Shown here: piece after piece, positions 38,457 through 47,722 of the stretch
How positions within the stretch are numbered: position 1 is the first letter of the stretch
Layout: each line of letters starts with the position of its first letter
DNA from: Tenacibaculum caenipelagi
Lineage (GTDB): Bacteria; Bacteroidota; Bacteroidia; Flavobacteriales; Flavobacteriaceae
Length of the DNA stretch: 64,000 nucleotides
Direction: 5' to 3'
Assembly (NCBI RefSeq): GCF_004363005.1
Contig: NZ_SNYH01000005.1
Location: 186,001 to 250,000 of the forward strand
The notes under the pieces: generated by a model
Told to the model about the DNA's origin: nothing
The model's input: the letters and a program-made list of their open reading frames with translations, nothing else
The model's database searches: none
Program-made: the position numbers and the translations under genes

Positions 38457-41282
38457 TTGAAAGAACAAGAATACATAGAAGTTTACGGAGCAAGAGCTCA
38501 TAATTTAAAAAACATTGATGTTAAGATTCCTCGTGAAAAACTAGTTGTTATTACTGGTTTAAGCGGTAGCGGAAAATCTTCACTGGCATTTGATACTATT
38601 TATGCTGAGGGACAACGTCGCTACATTGAAACCTTTTCAGCCTACGCTCGTCAATTTTTAGGCGGGCTGGAACGCCCCGATGTTGATAAAATCGACGGAC
38701 TTTCTCCTGTTATTTCTATTGAACAAAAAACTACGAATAAAAGTCCGCGTTCTACAGTAGGTACTATTACTGAAATTTATGATTTTCTTCGTCTGTTATT
38801 TTCTCGTGCAGCTGATGCTTATTCTTACAATACTGGCGAAAAAATGGTCAGTTATTCAGATGAACAAATCAAAGAATTAATTTTAAAAGATTTTGACGGA
38901 AAGCGTATTGCTATACTTGCTCCAATAATTAAATCCAGAAAAGGACATTATCGCGAATTGTTCGAACAAATTTCTAAACAAGGTTTTGTTCGTGTTCGAG
39001 TTGATGGTGAAATTCGTGAGATTGAAAAAGGTATGAAACTCGACCGCTACAAAACTCACGATATTGAAGTGGTTATTGATCGTTTAGTTGTGAATGACAC
39101 TGCCGAAAAACGTTTGGATGAAACCATTAAAACAGCCTTATATACAGGTGATAATATTTTAATGGTAATTGATGTTGACAATGAGAAACCGCGCTACTTT
39201 AGTCGTGAACTCATGTGTCCTACTACTGGAATTGCATATCCTAACCCAGAACCAAACACTTTCTCGTTCAACTCACCTAAAGGTGCCTGTACACATTGTA
39301 ACGGATTAGGAATTACCAATGAAATAAACCATCAAAAAATAATTCCAGACAACAGTATCTCTATTAAAAATGGAGGAATTGTTCCGTTAGGGGAACAAAA
39401 AAATAGTTGGATTTTCAAACAACTACAAACCATTGCAGAACGCTATAATTTTAAACTAAATGATCCCATAAAAAGCATTCCAAAAGAAGCTATGGAGGTT
39501 ATTCTAAATGGTGGAAAGGAAAAATTTGAAATCCAATCAAAAGTAGCCGGGGTAACTAGAAATTATGAAATTGATTTTGAAGGAATTGTTGCTTTTATTG
39601 AAAATCAATACAAAAACTCAGAAAGTACATCAATTAAACGTTGGGCAAAAGACTTTATGGATGAAGTTACTTGTTCAGTTTGTGATGGAAAACGACTAAA
39701 AAAAGAAGCGCTTCATTTTAAAATCACCGATAAAAATATAAGTGATTTAGCTCAAATGGACGTATTGGAATTAGCTGGCTGGTTTCAAAAAATTGACAAT
39801 AAACTATCAGAAAAACAATTAACCATTGCCTTTGAGATTTTAAAAGAAATCAGAACTCGAATTCAGTTTTTATTAGATGTCGGATTAGATTACTTAACTC
39901 TAGACAGAACCTCTAAATCACTTTCTGGTGGTGAAGCACAGCGCATTCGATTGGCAACACAAATTGGATCTCAATTAGTAGGAGTTCTTTATATTTTGGA
40001 TGAACCTAGTATTGGTTTACACCAACGAGACAATCAAAAATTAATCGATTCACTTATCAAATTACGTGATGTTGGAAATTCTGTTTTAGTAGTTGAACAT
40101 GATGAAGACATGATTAAAAATGCTGATTTTGTCTTAGATATTGGCCCTGGCGCAGGACGTCATGGAGGTGAAATTGTAAGTGAAGGAAGTTTTGACGATT
40201 TAAAGGCTCACGATACGCTAACTGCTGATTATTTATCCAAAAGAAAAGAAATTGAAGTACCTAAAAAACGTCGTGAAGGAAATGGTAATAGCATTAAGTT
40301 ATCAGGAGCTTCTGGAAATAATTTAAAAAATATTTCTGTTGAGTTTCCTTTAGGAAAAATGATTTGTGTAACGGGTGTTTCGGGTAGTGGAAAATCTACT
40401 TTGATTAACGAAACTTTATACCCTATTTTAAATACACATATTTATCGCGCGGTAAAAAAACCTATGCCATATAAAAAAGTTGAGGGATTAGAACATATAG
40501 ATAAAGTGATTGACATTGACCAATCTCCTATTGGAAGAACTCCACGCTCTAACCCAGCAACGTACACAGGTGTGTTTAGTGAAATCCGTAGTCTATTTGC
40601 CAAAACCCCAGAAGCATCTATTCGCGGTTACAAACCTGGTCGATTTAGCTTTAACGTTAAAGGCGGACGTTGTGAAACTTGTCAAGGTGGCGGAGTTCGT
40701 GTCATTGAAATGAACTTTTTACCAGATGTTCATGTGGAATGTGAAACATGCCAAGGAAAACGTTTTAACAGAGAAACTTTAGAAATCCGTTACAAAGGAA
40801 AATCAATTTCTGATGTATTAGACATGACCATTAATGAAGCAACCGAATTCTTTGAGCACATTCCTAAAATACATCGAAAGTTAAAAACCATTAAAGATGT
40901 TGGATTGGGCTATATTACACTCGGGCAACAATCTACCACGCTTTCAGGTGGTGAAGCGCAACGTATTAAGTTAGCTTCAGAATTATCCAAAAGAGATACA
41001 GGTAATACTTTTTACATTTTAGATGAACCTACTACAGGATTACATTTTGAAGATATTCGTGTCTTAATGGAGGTATTAAATAAGTTAGCTAACAAAGGAA
41101 ACACTGTATTAATTATAGAGCATAATTTAGATGTAATTAAACTAGCTGATTATATTATTGATATTGGTATGGAAGGAGGTAAAAAAGGAGGAAAAGTATT
41201 AACTTTTGGAACTCCTGAAGAAGTTGCTAATCATAAAAAAAGTTACACAGCTAAATTTTTAAAGAAGGAATTAAGAAACTAA
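38457..41282 (+). CDS. uvrA: Excinuclease ABC subunit A
   Basis: 941 residues, typical UvrA length. Two ABC modules are seen: Walker [10 protein letters not shown] near residue 35 and GVSGSGKST near 640, signatures [12 protein letters not shown] and [12 protein letters not shown], and zinc fingers with CxxC pairs ([32 protein letters not shown]). It recognises bulky DNA lesions with UvrB. The start is TTG; there is no nearby in-frame ATG, and [21 protein letters not shown] is the family N-terminus. Confidence 0.97.
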   Translation: MKEQEYIEVYGARAHNLKNIDVKIPREKLVVITGLSGSGKSSLAFDTIYAEGQRRYIETFSAYARQFLGGLERPDVDKIDGLSPVISIEQKTTNKSPRSTVGTITEIYDFLRLLFSRAADAYSYNTGEKMVSYSDEQIKELILKDFDGKRIAILAPIIKSRKGHYRELFEQISKQGFVRVRVDGEIREIEKGMKLDRYKTHDIEVVIDRLVVNDTAEKRLDETIKTALYTGDNILMVIDVDNEKPRYFSRELMCPTTGIAYPNPEPNTFSFNSPKGACTHCNGLGITNEINHQKIIPDNSISIKNGGIVPLGEQKNSWIFKQLQTIAERYNFKLNDPIKSIPKEAMEVILNGGKEKFEIQSKVAGVTRNYEIDFEGIVAFIENQYKNSESTSIKRWAKDFMDEVTCSVCDGKRLKKEALHFKITDKNISDLAQMDVLELAGWFQKIDNKLSEKQLTIAFEILKEIRTRIQFLLDVGLDYLTLDRTSKSLSGGEAQRIRLATQIGSQLVGVLYILDEPSIGLHQRDNQKLIDSLIKLRDVGNSVLVVEHDEDMIKNADFVLDIGPGAGRHGGEIVSEGSFDDLKAHDTLTADYLSKRKEIEVPKKRREGNGNSIKLSGASGNNLKNISVEFPLGKMICVTGVSGSGKSTLINETLYPILNTHIYRAVKKPMPYKKVEGLEHIDKVIDIDQSPIGRTPRSNPATYTGVFSEIRSLFAKTPEASIRGYKPGRFSFNVKGGRCETCQGGGVRVIEMNFLPDVHVECETCQGKRFNRETLEIRYKGKSISDVLDMTINEATEFFEHIPKIHRKLKTIKDVGLGYITLGQQSTTLSGGEAQRIKLASELSKRDTGNTFYILDEPTTGLHFEDIRVLMEVLNKLANKGNTVLIIEHNLDVIKLADYIIDIGMEGGKKGGKVLTFGTPEEVANHKKSYTAKFLKKELRN

Positions 41283-41301
41283 AAACATACTTTCATAATT
41301 A

Positions 41302-41336
41302 AATAGTTTTGTTAAAACTATCTTATTTTTTTTATT
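41302..41336 (+). terminator. Terminator after uvrA
   Basis: TAGTTTT and AAAACTA pair around GTT, followed by a long T-rich run. Confidence 0.6.
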
Positions 41337-41424
41337 TTAATTTACTTTATATAAATTTATACGCTATTTATTTTAAGTAATAGTTAAAATAATAAGATAA
41401 TGTTCCCCCCGAAACTATATAAAT

Positions 41425-42108
41425 ATGAAAAAAGAAAAACAATCTGCTTTAATAGCAGATAATTGTCCTCTTATATGTGAAACATATAAGAGTATAATAT
41501 CAAAAGTAGCTAACCTAACATCTAATTTTAATTTTAATACCGACATTACTTACAATTGTAATGGAGCTTATGAGATTATAAAAAGAACAATAGAAAAGGA
41601 AACTTCATTAAATTTTGTTTTGTTAGACTTAAAACTAACACCTTCAACTAATAGAAAAATTTTATCTGGTGAAGATTTAGGACTTTTAATTAGAAAACTA
41701 CTTCCCAGTACAAAAATTATTGTATCTACAGATTGTAATGACAATTATAGAATTCATAATATTATTAAAAGCTTAAATCCTGAAGGGTTTTTAATAAAAA
41801 ATGATTTAACGTCAGAAGAACTAAAAAATGCTATTAGAAATGTAGTAAGTAACACACCTTATTACAGCAAAACTGTATTAAAGCTTATACGAAAAGAGAT
41901 AGCTAATAACTTTATAATAGATTCAATAGACCGAAAAATTCTTTACGAACTATCAATCGGTTCTAAGATGAAAGATATGCCTATCTATATTCCTCTTTCT
42001 GCGGCAAGTATTGAAAAGAGAAAACGACATTTAAAAAAGATTTTTAATGTAAAAGATAAAGGTGATAGAGAGTTAATTTTAATAGCCAAAGAGAAAGGAT
42101 ACATATAG
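41425..42108 (+). CDS. Orphan response regulator with LuxR-like HTH
   Basis: 227 residues. The receiver domain has acidic D12, a probable phosphoacceptor D68 (FVLLDLKL), Thr/Ser in IIVSTDC and Lys in FLIKND near residue 124. The C-terminal helical region (IDRKILYELSIGSKMKDMPI, then SIEKRKRHLKKIF) looks like a NarL/LuxR-type helix-turn-helix. No histidine kinase is adjacent. A terminator follows, so it is not in the same transcript as the peptide cluster that begins 1.8 kb downstream, but its place makes it a candidate regulator of that cluster. Inference only. Confidence 0.75.
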   Translation: MKKEKQSALIADNCPLICETYKSIISKVANLTSNFNFNTDITYNCNGAYEIIKRTIEKETSLNFVLLDLKLTPSTNRKILSGEDLGLLIRKLLPSTKIIVSTDCNDNYRIHNIIKSLNPEGFLIKNDLTSEELKNAIRNVVSNTPYYSKTVLKLIRKEIANNFIIDSIDRKILYELSIGSKMKDMPIYIPLSAASIEKRKRHLKKIFNVKDKGDRELILIAKEKGYI

Positions 42109-42113
42109 AAAAC

Positions 42114-42143
42114 AAAAAAGTAAGGAAAAACCTTACTTTTTTT
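42114..42143 (+). terminator. Terminator after the response regulator
   Basis: AAAAAAGTAAGG pairs with CCTTACTTTTTT around an A5 loop and is followed by T-rich sequence. Confidence 0.85.
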
Positions 42144-42228
42144 ACGTCTTTTTTTACACTTTTTAAATTACGACAAGATAGATTTGGGAAAATCAAAAAA
42201 TTAGCTATTCACAAAAAAACATATACCA

Positions 42229-43827
42229 TTGAAAGACACGCTGATAACTTTAGTACAAAAATTACTTAAGAAAAATAAAATTCCTTTTGACAAAGAAGAA
42301 CTTGCTTTTCAAATTCAAAGCCATCCTTCTTACCCTAGTTTACATGCAATAACAGGAGTCTTAGATCACTTTAATATTGAAAATGTTGCTGCTGACGTTC
42401 CTGTAAATTCAGAAACCCTTTCACAATTACCTAATTGTTTTATTGCTCAAATAAATAAGGAGCATGGTCAAGACTTAATTGTCGTTGAAAGAAAAGGGTT
42501 AGATTATGTAATACACGATTCTGAAAACAAAAAAAACACCTTAACAGAAACAGAATTTCTTGACCTATTTACAGGTATTATTGTTGCTGTTGAACAGACT
42601 GAAGCTAATGAACAAATCAACACAAAATCCAATACCATAAAAACTGTCGGGTTTACCTTCTTGACCATTTTAGCTTCCTATTATCTTTACCAAAGCTCAA
42701 CATCATGGCAAAATGTTGCATACTTTATTCTATCTATTATTGGAATAATAGTTAGTGTTGCTATTGTAAAACAAGAATTAGGCTTAAAAACTTCTATTGG
42801 TGATGCCTTTTGTTCTGGAGCTGACGATAAAAAAGATTGCGATGCTGTTTTAACTTCTAAAGGAGCAGAGATAATAAAAGGTTACAAACTAAGCGACTTA
42901 AGTATTTTATATTTTACGGGACTATCAATCATTACTTTTATTCAAATAGCTAACCCTGTAATTTCATACACTATTAGTTTATTAGCTATTCCTGCTACTA
43001 TTTACTCTCTTTACTACCAGTATGCAGTAATAAAAAAATGGTGCCTTTTATGTTTGAGTATTGTCGGTGTTTTATGGATACAGGCATCTGTACCTATTTT
43101 AACTAAAACTTATATTGATATTTTTGTTAGTAACGATTTTGTTATTTTTGGATTAGTAACATTCTCTTCTTGGATAGCTTGGAACTATATCAAACCATTA
43201 GTTACAAACGTACATGAACTTAGAAAAGAGAAAATTGAAAATGTTAAATTTAAAAGAAACTATACCTTATTTGACAACCTTCTTCAAAAATCGCCTCAAC
43301 TAGACACTCAATTAAATAATAGCAAAGAGATTATTTTCGGGAATCTAAATTCAAACCTAGAGATAGTAATTGTAACCAATCCTTTCTGCGGGCATTGTAA
43401 ACCTGTTCATGCTCATGTTGATGAAATTCTAAAAAGATATCACAACAATGTAAAGATAACAGTTCGCTTCAATATCAACCCAGAAGACAAAGAAAGTGAT
43501 GCTGTAAAAATTACTAGTAGGTTATTGGAGTTATACGAGCTAAAAGGAGAAAAAGAATGTTTAGCTGCTATGGACGCTATTTATGGAGATGAAAAGCCTA
43601 CTAATTGGTTAAAGAAATGGGGAGAATGCAAACAAAAAGAGCTTTATATTTCTGAACTAGAAAAAGAAAAAGCTTGGTGTAAAGAAAATGCTATCAATTT
43701 TACTCCCGAAATTCTAATCAACGGAAGGTCCTTCCCTAAAGAATACAATAGAACTGATTTAATTTTATTTATTGAAGACCTAGAAGAAAACTGTCAAGTT
43801 TCAACTACTTCCTTAAAAACAGCATAA
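42229..43827 (+). CDS. VKOR-thioredoxin fusion protein with degenerate C39-like N-terminal domain
   Basis: 532 residues. Residues 1-120 resemble a C39 peptidase fold (HPSYPSLHAITGVLDHFNIEN, then GQDLIVVERKGLDYVIHD) but lack the catalytic Cys, so this part is probably a binding domain. Four or five membrane helices (about 137-320) form a vitamin K epoxide reductase domain with loop cysteines C195 and C204 and the active-site pair C272-x2-C275 (WCLLC). The C-terminal thioredoxin-like domain has CGHC at 387-390 and a cis-Pro candidate in FTPEI. Such proteins make disulfides in the periplasm. It directly precedes the cysteine-rich peptide cluster, so it is the likely oxidase for those peptides. 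Start is TTG; no in-frame ATG is close. Confidence 0.88.
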   Translation: MKDTLITLVQKLLKKNKIPFDKEELAFQIQSHPSYPSLHAITGVLDHFNIENVAADVPVNSETLSQLPNCFIAQINKEHGQDLIVVERKGLDYVIHDSENKKNTLTETEFLDLFTGIIVAVEQTEANEQINTKSNTIKTVGFTFLTILASYYLYQSSTSWQNVAYFILSIIGIIVSVAIVKQELGLKTSIGDAFCSGADDKKDCDAVLTSKGAEIIKGYKLSDLSILYFTGLSIITFIQIANPVISYTISLLAIPATIYSLYYQYAVIKKWCLLCLSIVGVLWIQASVPILTKTYIDIFVSNDFVIFGLVTFSSWIAWNYIKPLVTNVHELRKEKIENVKFKRNYTLFDNLLQKSPQLDTQLNNSKEIIFGNLNSNLEIVIVTNPFCGHCKPVHAHVDEILKRYHNNVKITVRFNINPEDKESDAVKITSRLLELYELKGEKECLAAMDAIYGDEKPTNWLKKWGECKQKELYISELEKEKAWCKENAINFTPEILINGRSFPKEYNRTDLILFIEDLEENCQVSTTSLKTA

Positions 43828-43835
43828 TAAAAAAA

Positions 43836-43857
43836 CAAAGCCCTGAAAAGGGCTTTG
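43836..43857 (+). terminator. Hairpin after the VKOR-thioredoxin gene
   Basis: CAAAGCCCT pairs with AGGGCTTTG around GAAA, nine bases past the stop. The T run is short (CATTTTG), so read-through into the peptide genes is possible. Confidence 0.7.
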
Positions 43858-43870
43858 CATTTTGAACAAT

Positions 43871-43920
43871 ATTCTCTCGCGAAGAATAGACACAATGGTG
43901 AGTGTCTTTAAATGTTCGCC
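43871..43920 (+). ncRNA. Repeated leader element copy 1 (hairpin plus H-type pseudoknot)
   Basis: A 5' hairpin ATTCT/AGAAT around CTCGCGA is followed by S1 GACAC (43889-43893), S2 GGTGA (43897-43901), S1' GTGTC (43902-43906), loop TTTAAATGT, and S2' TCGCC (43916-43920). S2 differs from the other copies but S2' changes with it, keeping the pairing. It ends 26 bases before the first peptide ATG. Confidence 0.65.
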
Positions 43921-43946
43921 GCAAAAGTAACTTTAAAATTTCAATT

Positions 43947-44108
43947 ATGAAAAAACAAATTTTAACATTAGGTAAAGTTTTAAACAAAGCGGAACAAATC
44001 CATATTAATGGAGGTAGAAAAATGTGTGATACCAACAAAGATGGTAAGTGTGAAGATAATGGCCCACACTGTGCCGAAGTGTATTGTAGCTTTGAAATTG
44101 ATTTCTAA
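43947..44108 (+). CDS. Double-glycine leader, Cys-rich peptide precursor 1
   Basis: 53 residues. Leader MKKQILTLGKVLNKAEQ then IHINGG, cut expected after G23. The core RKMCDTNKDGKCEDNGPHC then AEVYCSFEIDF has four cysteines. The ATG at 43947 is chosen over an upstream in-frame start because the leader is shared with 18 other genes. Core group A with precursors 2 and 17 (spacing C...C...CAExxC). Predicted to be exported by the C39 ABC transporter; activity unknown. Confidence 0.82.
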   Translation: MKKQILTLGKVLNKAEQIHINGGRKMCDTNKDGKCEDNGPHCAEVYCSFEIDF

Positions 44109-44128
44109 TATATTTAAAAAAAAGTAAG

Positions 44129-44290
44129 ATGAAAAAATCAATTTTAAACTTAGGAAAAGCTTTAAACAAAACGGAAAAAATTCAAATTAACGGAGGAAAG
44201 AGGCAATGTATTACTCCATGGAGTAATGGTGAATGTACAGAATTTGGTTTACAGTGTGCTGAAATTGAATGTCAATTAGGCCCATTCTAA
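44129..44290 (+). CDS. Double-glycine leader, Cys-rich peptide precursor 2
   Basis: 53 residues, leader MKKSILNLGKALNKTEK then IQINGG. The core KRQCITPWSNGECTEFGLQ then CAEIECQLGPF has four cysteines. It closely parallels precursor 17 at 51323 (same CAE-x-ECQ-x-GPF ending) and, more distantly, precursor 1. It is 20 bases after precursor 1 and is followed by a conserved hairpin at 44309. Confidence 0.82.
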   Translation: MKKSILNLGKALNKTEKIQINGGKRQCITPWSNGECTEFGLQCAEIECQLGPF

Positions 44291-44308
44291 AGTTAAGTTT
44301 AATATAAC

Positions 44309-44340
44309 AACCATTGTCAAATAACCTTGACAGTGGTTTT
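44309..44340 (+). other. Conserved hairpin inside the peptide cluster, copy A
   Basis: AACCATTGTCAA pairs with TTGACAGTGGTT (one G-T pair) and is followed by TTTT. A second copy lies at 51500-51530 in the same context, between a CQxGPF peptide and the next precursor. Probably an attenuator or partial terminator. Confidence 0.6.
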
Positions 44341-44355
44341 ATACTTCTATATATC

Positions 44356-44565
44356 ATGAAAAAATCAATTTTAAACTTAGGCAAAGCCTTAAACATAGTA
44401 GAACAAAAACAAATTAATGGAGGAGTAAAACCAAAACCATCTTTATGCTGTGACCCAGCATTACAATGTTGTACTACTAGTTACTTAGCTCAAAACAACA
44501 CTAGCTGTGGTGGAACTTATATTTCTGGTTGTCAATATCACCCAGCAACAAACTGTTGTATTTAA
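44356..44565 (+). CDS. Double-glycine leader, Cys-rich peptide precursor 3
   Basis: 69 residues. Leader MKKSILNLGKALNIVEQ then KQINGG. The core begins VKPKPSLCCDPALQCC and ends YHPATNCCI, with eight cysteines including three vicinal pairs. The MKK start at 44356 is 42 bases inside a longer open frame and is chosen by the shared leader. No close core relative in the cluster. Confidence 0.82.
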   Translation: MKKSILNLGKALNIVEQKQINGGVKPKPSLCCDPALQCCTTSYLAQNNTSCGGTYISGCQYHPATNCCI

Positions 44566-44577
44566 AAAATATTTATT

Positions 44578-44814
44578 ATGAAAAAACAAATTTTAAATTT
44601 AGGAAAAACGCTAAGTAAAAAAGAACAAAAGTTGGTAAATGGTGGTGGGGCTATAGGCTTTTGTGATGAAGGAGGAAACTGTCCTACAGGACAATACTGC
44701 GAAGGCATTTACTGTTACCTTAATGATGGTGGTAGCAATAACGGGGGAAATAATAACTGTACAGGACCGTGGCAATTTTGTCCTGAAGGCAGTATTAGTT
44801 GTACTGGTTGTTAA
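44578..44814 (+). CDS. Double-glycine leader, Cys-rich peptide precursor 4
   Basis: 78 residues, the longest of the set. Leader MKKQILNLGKTLSKKEQ then KLVNGG. The core has eight cysteines in two blocks (GFCDEGGNCPTGQYCEGIYC, and NCTGPWQFCPEGSISCTGC), joined by a flexible Gly/Asn/Ser linker. The first block shares C-x5-CP-x4-C-x4-C with the tiny core of precursor 19, which suggests a two-domain peptide. Confidence 0.82.
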   Translation: MKKQILNLGKTLSKKEQKLVNGGGAIGFCDEGGNCPTGQYCEGIYCYLNDGGSNNGGNNNCTGPWQFCPEGSISCTGC

Positions 44815-44830
44815 ATACAAAATTTAAATT

Positions 44831-45046
44831 ATGAAAAAACAAATTTTAAGTCTAGGTAAAGTTCTATATAAGACTGATCAAAAAGAAATTTACGGAAAAG
44901 GACCTATTGAAGGACCAGATTGTAAATGTTTTTGTTATAGTAATGGAGTAAAGGTCTCTAATTCTTGTCGCCAATACTGTCCAGACGGAACAATTCCTGG
45001 TGTAGAATCAGGCGACCCTTCATGTTGGACAGGTGCTGAATACTAA
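44831..45046 (+). CDS. Leader peptide precursor 5, atypical cleavage site (Gly-Lys)
   Basis: 71 residues. Leader MKKQILSLGKVLYKTDQ then KEIYGK, where position 23 is Lys instead of Gly. A Gly follows at 24. The core has six cysteines, starting CKCFCYSNG and including CPDGTIPG. It resembles precursor 8 (CFC... then CPDG; group B). Either it is processed differently, or poorly, or it is a decaying copy. Confidence 0.78.
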   Translation: MKKQILSLGKVLYKTDQKEIYGKGPIEGPDCKCFCYSNGVKVSNSCRQYCPDGTIPGVESGDPSCWTGAEY

Positions 45047-45068
45047 CTATTAATTCAAAAATTTACTT

Positions 45069-45242
45069 ATGAAAAAGCAAATTTTAAACTTAGGAAAAAG
45101 TTTAAGCAAAACAGAACAAAAAAACACCTTTGGAGGTATAGAATTAAAACGTGAAGATGCTTGCTCTGGAGAAAACACTTGTACTGTAGATGATGAATGT
45201 CCAGGTAGTTGTTGCTGTACTAGCGATAATGTCTGTATATAA
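45069..45242 (+). CDS. Double-glycine leader, Cys-rich peptide precursor 6
   Basis: 57 residues. Leader MKKQILNLGKSLSKTEQ then KNTFGG. The core IELKREDACSGENTCTVDD then ECPGSCCCTSDNVCI has seven cysteines, the only odd number in the set. One free thiol, or a dimer, is therefore possible. Confidence 0.82.
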   Translation: MKKQILNLGKSLSKTEQKNTFGGIELKREDACSGENTCTVDDECPGSCCCTSDNVCI

Positions 45243-45275
45243 AACACATAACATAATCTTTAACTTTTATAAATT

Positions 45276-45434
45276 ATGAAAAAACAAATTTTAAACTTAG
45301 GAAAAACTTTAAACAAAGTTGAACAAAAACAAGTTAATGGAGGTGCTCCTGGACATTGTACAAAATTTGATTGCTACAATCCATATACAAGGGAATGGAG
45401 CTGTGTTCCATCAGCTGAATACTGTCCTTATTAA
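45276..45434 (+). CDS. Double-glycine leader, Cys-rich peptide precursor 7
   Basis: 52 residues. Leader MKKQILNLGKTLNKVEQ then KQVNGG. The core APGHCTKFDCYNPYTREWS then CVPSAEYCPY has four cysteines and many aromatic residues. Last of the first run; a strong terminator follows before the transporter gene. Confidence 0.82.
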   Translation: MKKQILNLGKTLNKVEQKQVNGGAPGHCTKFDCYNPYTREWSCVPSAEYCPY

Positions 45435-45453
45435 TAGGTCGAGTTTTTAACAA

Positions 45454-45488
45454 AAAAGAGTGGAATTTTTTCTATATTTCACTCTTTT
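45454..45488 (+). terminator. Terminator between peptide run 1 and the ABC transporter gene
   Basis: AAAAGAGTGGAA pairs with TTTCACTCTTTT (one G-T pair), ending in T-rich sequence. It lies 26 bases before the transporter start codon, so transporter expression needs read-through or a promoter overlapping this region. Confidence 0.75.
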
Positions 45489-45514
45489 ATTATTCTTATT
45501 TATCTCTAATTCAC

Positions 45515-47701
45515 TTGAAAAAATTTCCAAATTACAAACAAACTGAAGCCAAAGATTGTGGCCCTACATGTATAAAAATCATAGCTAAGCACTATGGTAA
45601 AACCATCAATACTCAACAGTTACGAAAATTAAGTGAAACAACCAGAGAAGGAAGTAGTTTGCTTGGATTAAGTGATGCTGTTGAATCTATTGGGTTTAAA
45701 TCCTTAGGTATAAAATTAGCTTACAATAAACTTAAAGAAGCTCCTTTTCCTTGTATCATTCACTGGAATAAAAACCACTATGTAGTTCTTTATAAGATTA
45801 AAAAAGATGTAATCTACATATCTGATCCAGCACATGGACTCATTACTTTTACTAAAGAAGAGTTCATACAGCATTGGATAGGAAACAATGCCGATGAAAA
45901 TACTGAGGAGGGAATTGCTTTACTGATTGAACCTACTCCAAGGTTCTATCGAGAAGAATTTGAAGAAGATGAAAAGTTTGGGTTCTCTTTCATTTTCAAA
46001 TACTTATTCAAGTACAAAAAATTTATAGTTCAACTTATAGTTGGTTTATTAGCTGGAAGTTTACTCCAATTAATCCTCCCTTTCTTAACTCAGAGTGTAG
46101 TTGATGTGGGGATTAAAAATCAAGATTTAAACTTTGTTTATTTAATTCTATTCGCTCAATTATTTCTGTTTGTAGGTAAAGCATCTCTTGAAATTATTAG
46201 AAGTTGGATTTTATTACACCTTAGTACTCGTATTAACATCTCCTTAATTTCTGATTTCTTTATTAAATTAATGAAACTACCTATCTCCTATTTTGATGTA
46301 AGAATGACAGGTGATTTATTACAAAGAATCAACGATCATAAACGTATTGAACGAATCTTAACAACATCATCATTAACAGTACTTTTCTCCTTTTTCAACC
46401 TTATAATATTCAGTTTAGTCTTGGGATATTATAGTCTGCAAATTTTTGGAGTATTTGTGCTCGGAAGTGTTTTGTACTTTGGGTGGGTATTATTCTTCTT
46501 TAAAAAACGTAAAGAACTAGACTACAAACGTTTTTCTCAAGTAAGCCAAGAACAAAGTAAAGTGATTGAACTTATTAACGGAATGCAAGAAATTAAACTC
46601 CATAATGCAGAAAGACGAATGCGTTGGAATTGGGAATATGTTCAAGCTCGATTATTTAAAGTTGCTACAAAAAGTCTCGCCCTTGAACAAACTCAAAGTG
46701 TAGGATCAAACTTTATCAATGAACTTAAAAATATGTTCATTACCATACTTTCTGCCAAACTTGTAATAGACGGTAAAATTACACTGGGTATGATGATGGC
46801 TATTAGTTACATTGTTGGCCAATTAAACGGACCAATTACTCAATTAATTAATTTTATGAGAGATATACAAGACGCGCAAATCTCTTTGGATAGATTGGGT
46901 GAAATTCATAATATGGAAGATGAAGAAAAACCTACCGATGAAAAGGTAACAACCATCCCTGAAGACGCTTCAATAAAACTAAACGATATTTCTTTTAGAT
47001 ATACTGGTGGATTGGAACCTGTTTTAAAAGATTTATCTCTTGAAATTCCTGCCAACAAAACAACTGCAATTGTAGGGGTTAGTGGTAGTGGTAAAACTAC
47101 CTTAATGAAATTATTACTTGGTTTTTATCAAGTTGACCAAGGAGATATCATGGTTAACAATTTCAGTTTAAAAAATATTTCTCAAAAAGAATGGAGAAGA
47201 AATTGTGGAGTTGTTATGCAAGAGGGATATATCTTTAACGATTCCATAGCCAAAAATATAGCTGTAGGAGAAGACTATGTAGATAAAGAAAAGCTAGCTC
47301 ATGCTATTGATGTAGCCAATATTGGAGACTATATTGAAGGTTTGCCATTAGGCTACAATACTAAAATTGGAAGTGAAGGTAATGGGCTTAGTACTGGGCA
47401 AAAACAACGACTACTTATCGCTCGTTCTGTATACAAAAATCCAAAATTTTTATTCTTTGATGAAGCTACCAGCGCCTTAGATGCCAATAATGAAAAAGTT
47501 ATTATGGGGAAACTTAATGAGTTTTTTGCTAACAAAACAGCTGTTGTAATAGCCCATAGATTAAGTACTGTAAAAAATGCACATCAAATAGTGGTACTTG
47601 AAAAAGGAAAAATTATAGAAAAAGGAAACCATCAAGAACTTATTAAATTAAAAGGAAGTTATTACCATCTAGTTAAAAACCAACTAGACCTTGGTAAATA
47701 A
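45515..47701 (+). CDS. Peptidase-containing ABC transporter (C39 bacteriocin exporter)
   Basis: 728 residues. The N-terminal C39 peptidase has catalytic Cys15 in DCGPTC, His88 in HWNKNHYVVL and Asp104 in DPAHG. An ABC membrane domain (about 165-450) has six helices. The ATPase has Walker A GVSGSGKTT at 521-529, signature GLSTGQKQR and Walker B FLFFDEATSALD. Such transporters cut double-glycine leaders and export the core through the inner membrane. The 19 leader-bearing genes around it are its obvious substrates. The start is TTG; no nearby ATG. The signature motif has Thr instead of Gly (LSTGQ), common in this family. Confidence 0.95.
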   Translation: MKKFPNYKQTEAKDCGPTCIKIIAKHYGKTINTQQLRKLSETTREGSSLLGLSDAVESIGFKSLGIKLAYNKLKEAPFPCIIHWNKNHYVVLYKIKKDVIYISDPAHGLITFTKEEFIQHWIGNNADENTEEGIALLIEPTPRFYREEFEEDEKFGFSFIFKYLFKYKKFIVQLIVGLLAGSLLQLILPFLTQSVVDVGIKNQDLNFVYLILFAQLFLFVGKASLEIIRSWILLHLSTRINISLISDFFIKLMKLPISYFDVRMTGDLLQRINDHKRIERILTTSSLTVLFSFFNLIIFSLVLGYYSLQIFGVFVLGSVLYFGWVLFFFKKRKELDYKRFSQVSQEQSKVIELINGMQEIKLHNAERRMRWNWEYVQARLFKVATKSLALEQTQSVGSNFINELKNMFITILSAKLVIDGKITLGMMMAISYIVGQLNGPITQLINFMRDIQDAQISLDRLGEIHNMEDEEKPTDEKVTTIPEDASIKLNDISFRYTGGLEPVLKDLSLEIPANKTTAIVGVSGSGKTTLMKLLLGFYQVDQGDIMVNNFSLKNISQKEWRRNCGVVMQEGYIFNDSIAKNIAVGEDYVDKEKLAHAIDVANIGDYIEGLPLGYNTKIGSEGNGLSTGQKQRLLIARSVYKNPKFLFFDEATSALDANNEKVIMGKLNEFFANKTAVVIAHRLSTVKNAHQIVVLEKGKIIEKGNHQELIKLKGSYYHLVKNQLDLGK

Positions 47702-47722
47702 AACATTTTTTACAAAAAAGTA

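Noticed and set aside
44611..44820. Minus-strand ORF opposite precursor 4 (and similar antisense ORFs at 43805-44038, 44211-44396, 45050-45247)
   Set aside because: They are mirror frames of the leader-bearing genes, with no family resemblance and no fitting start region.
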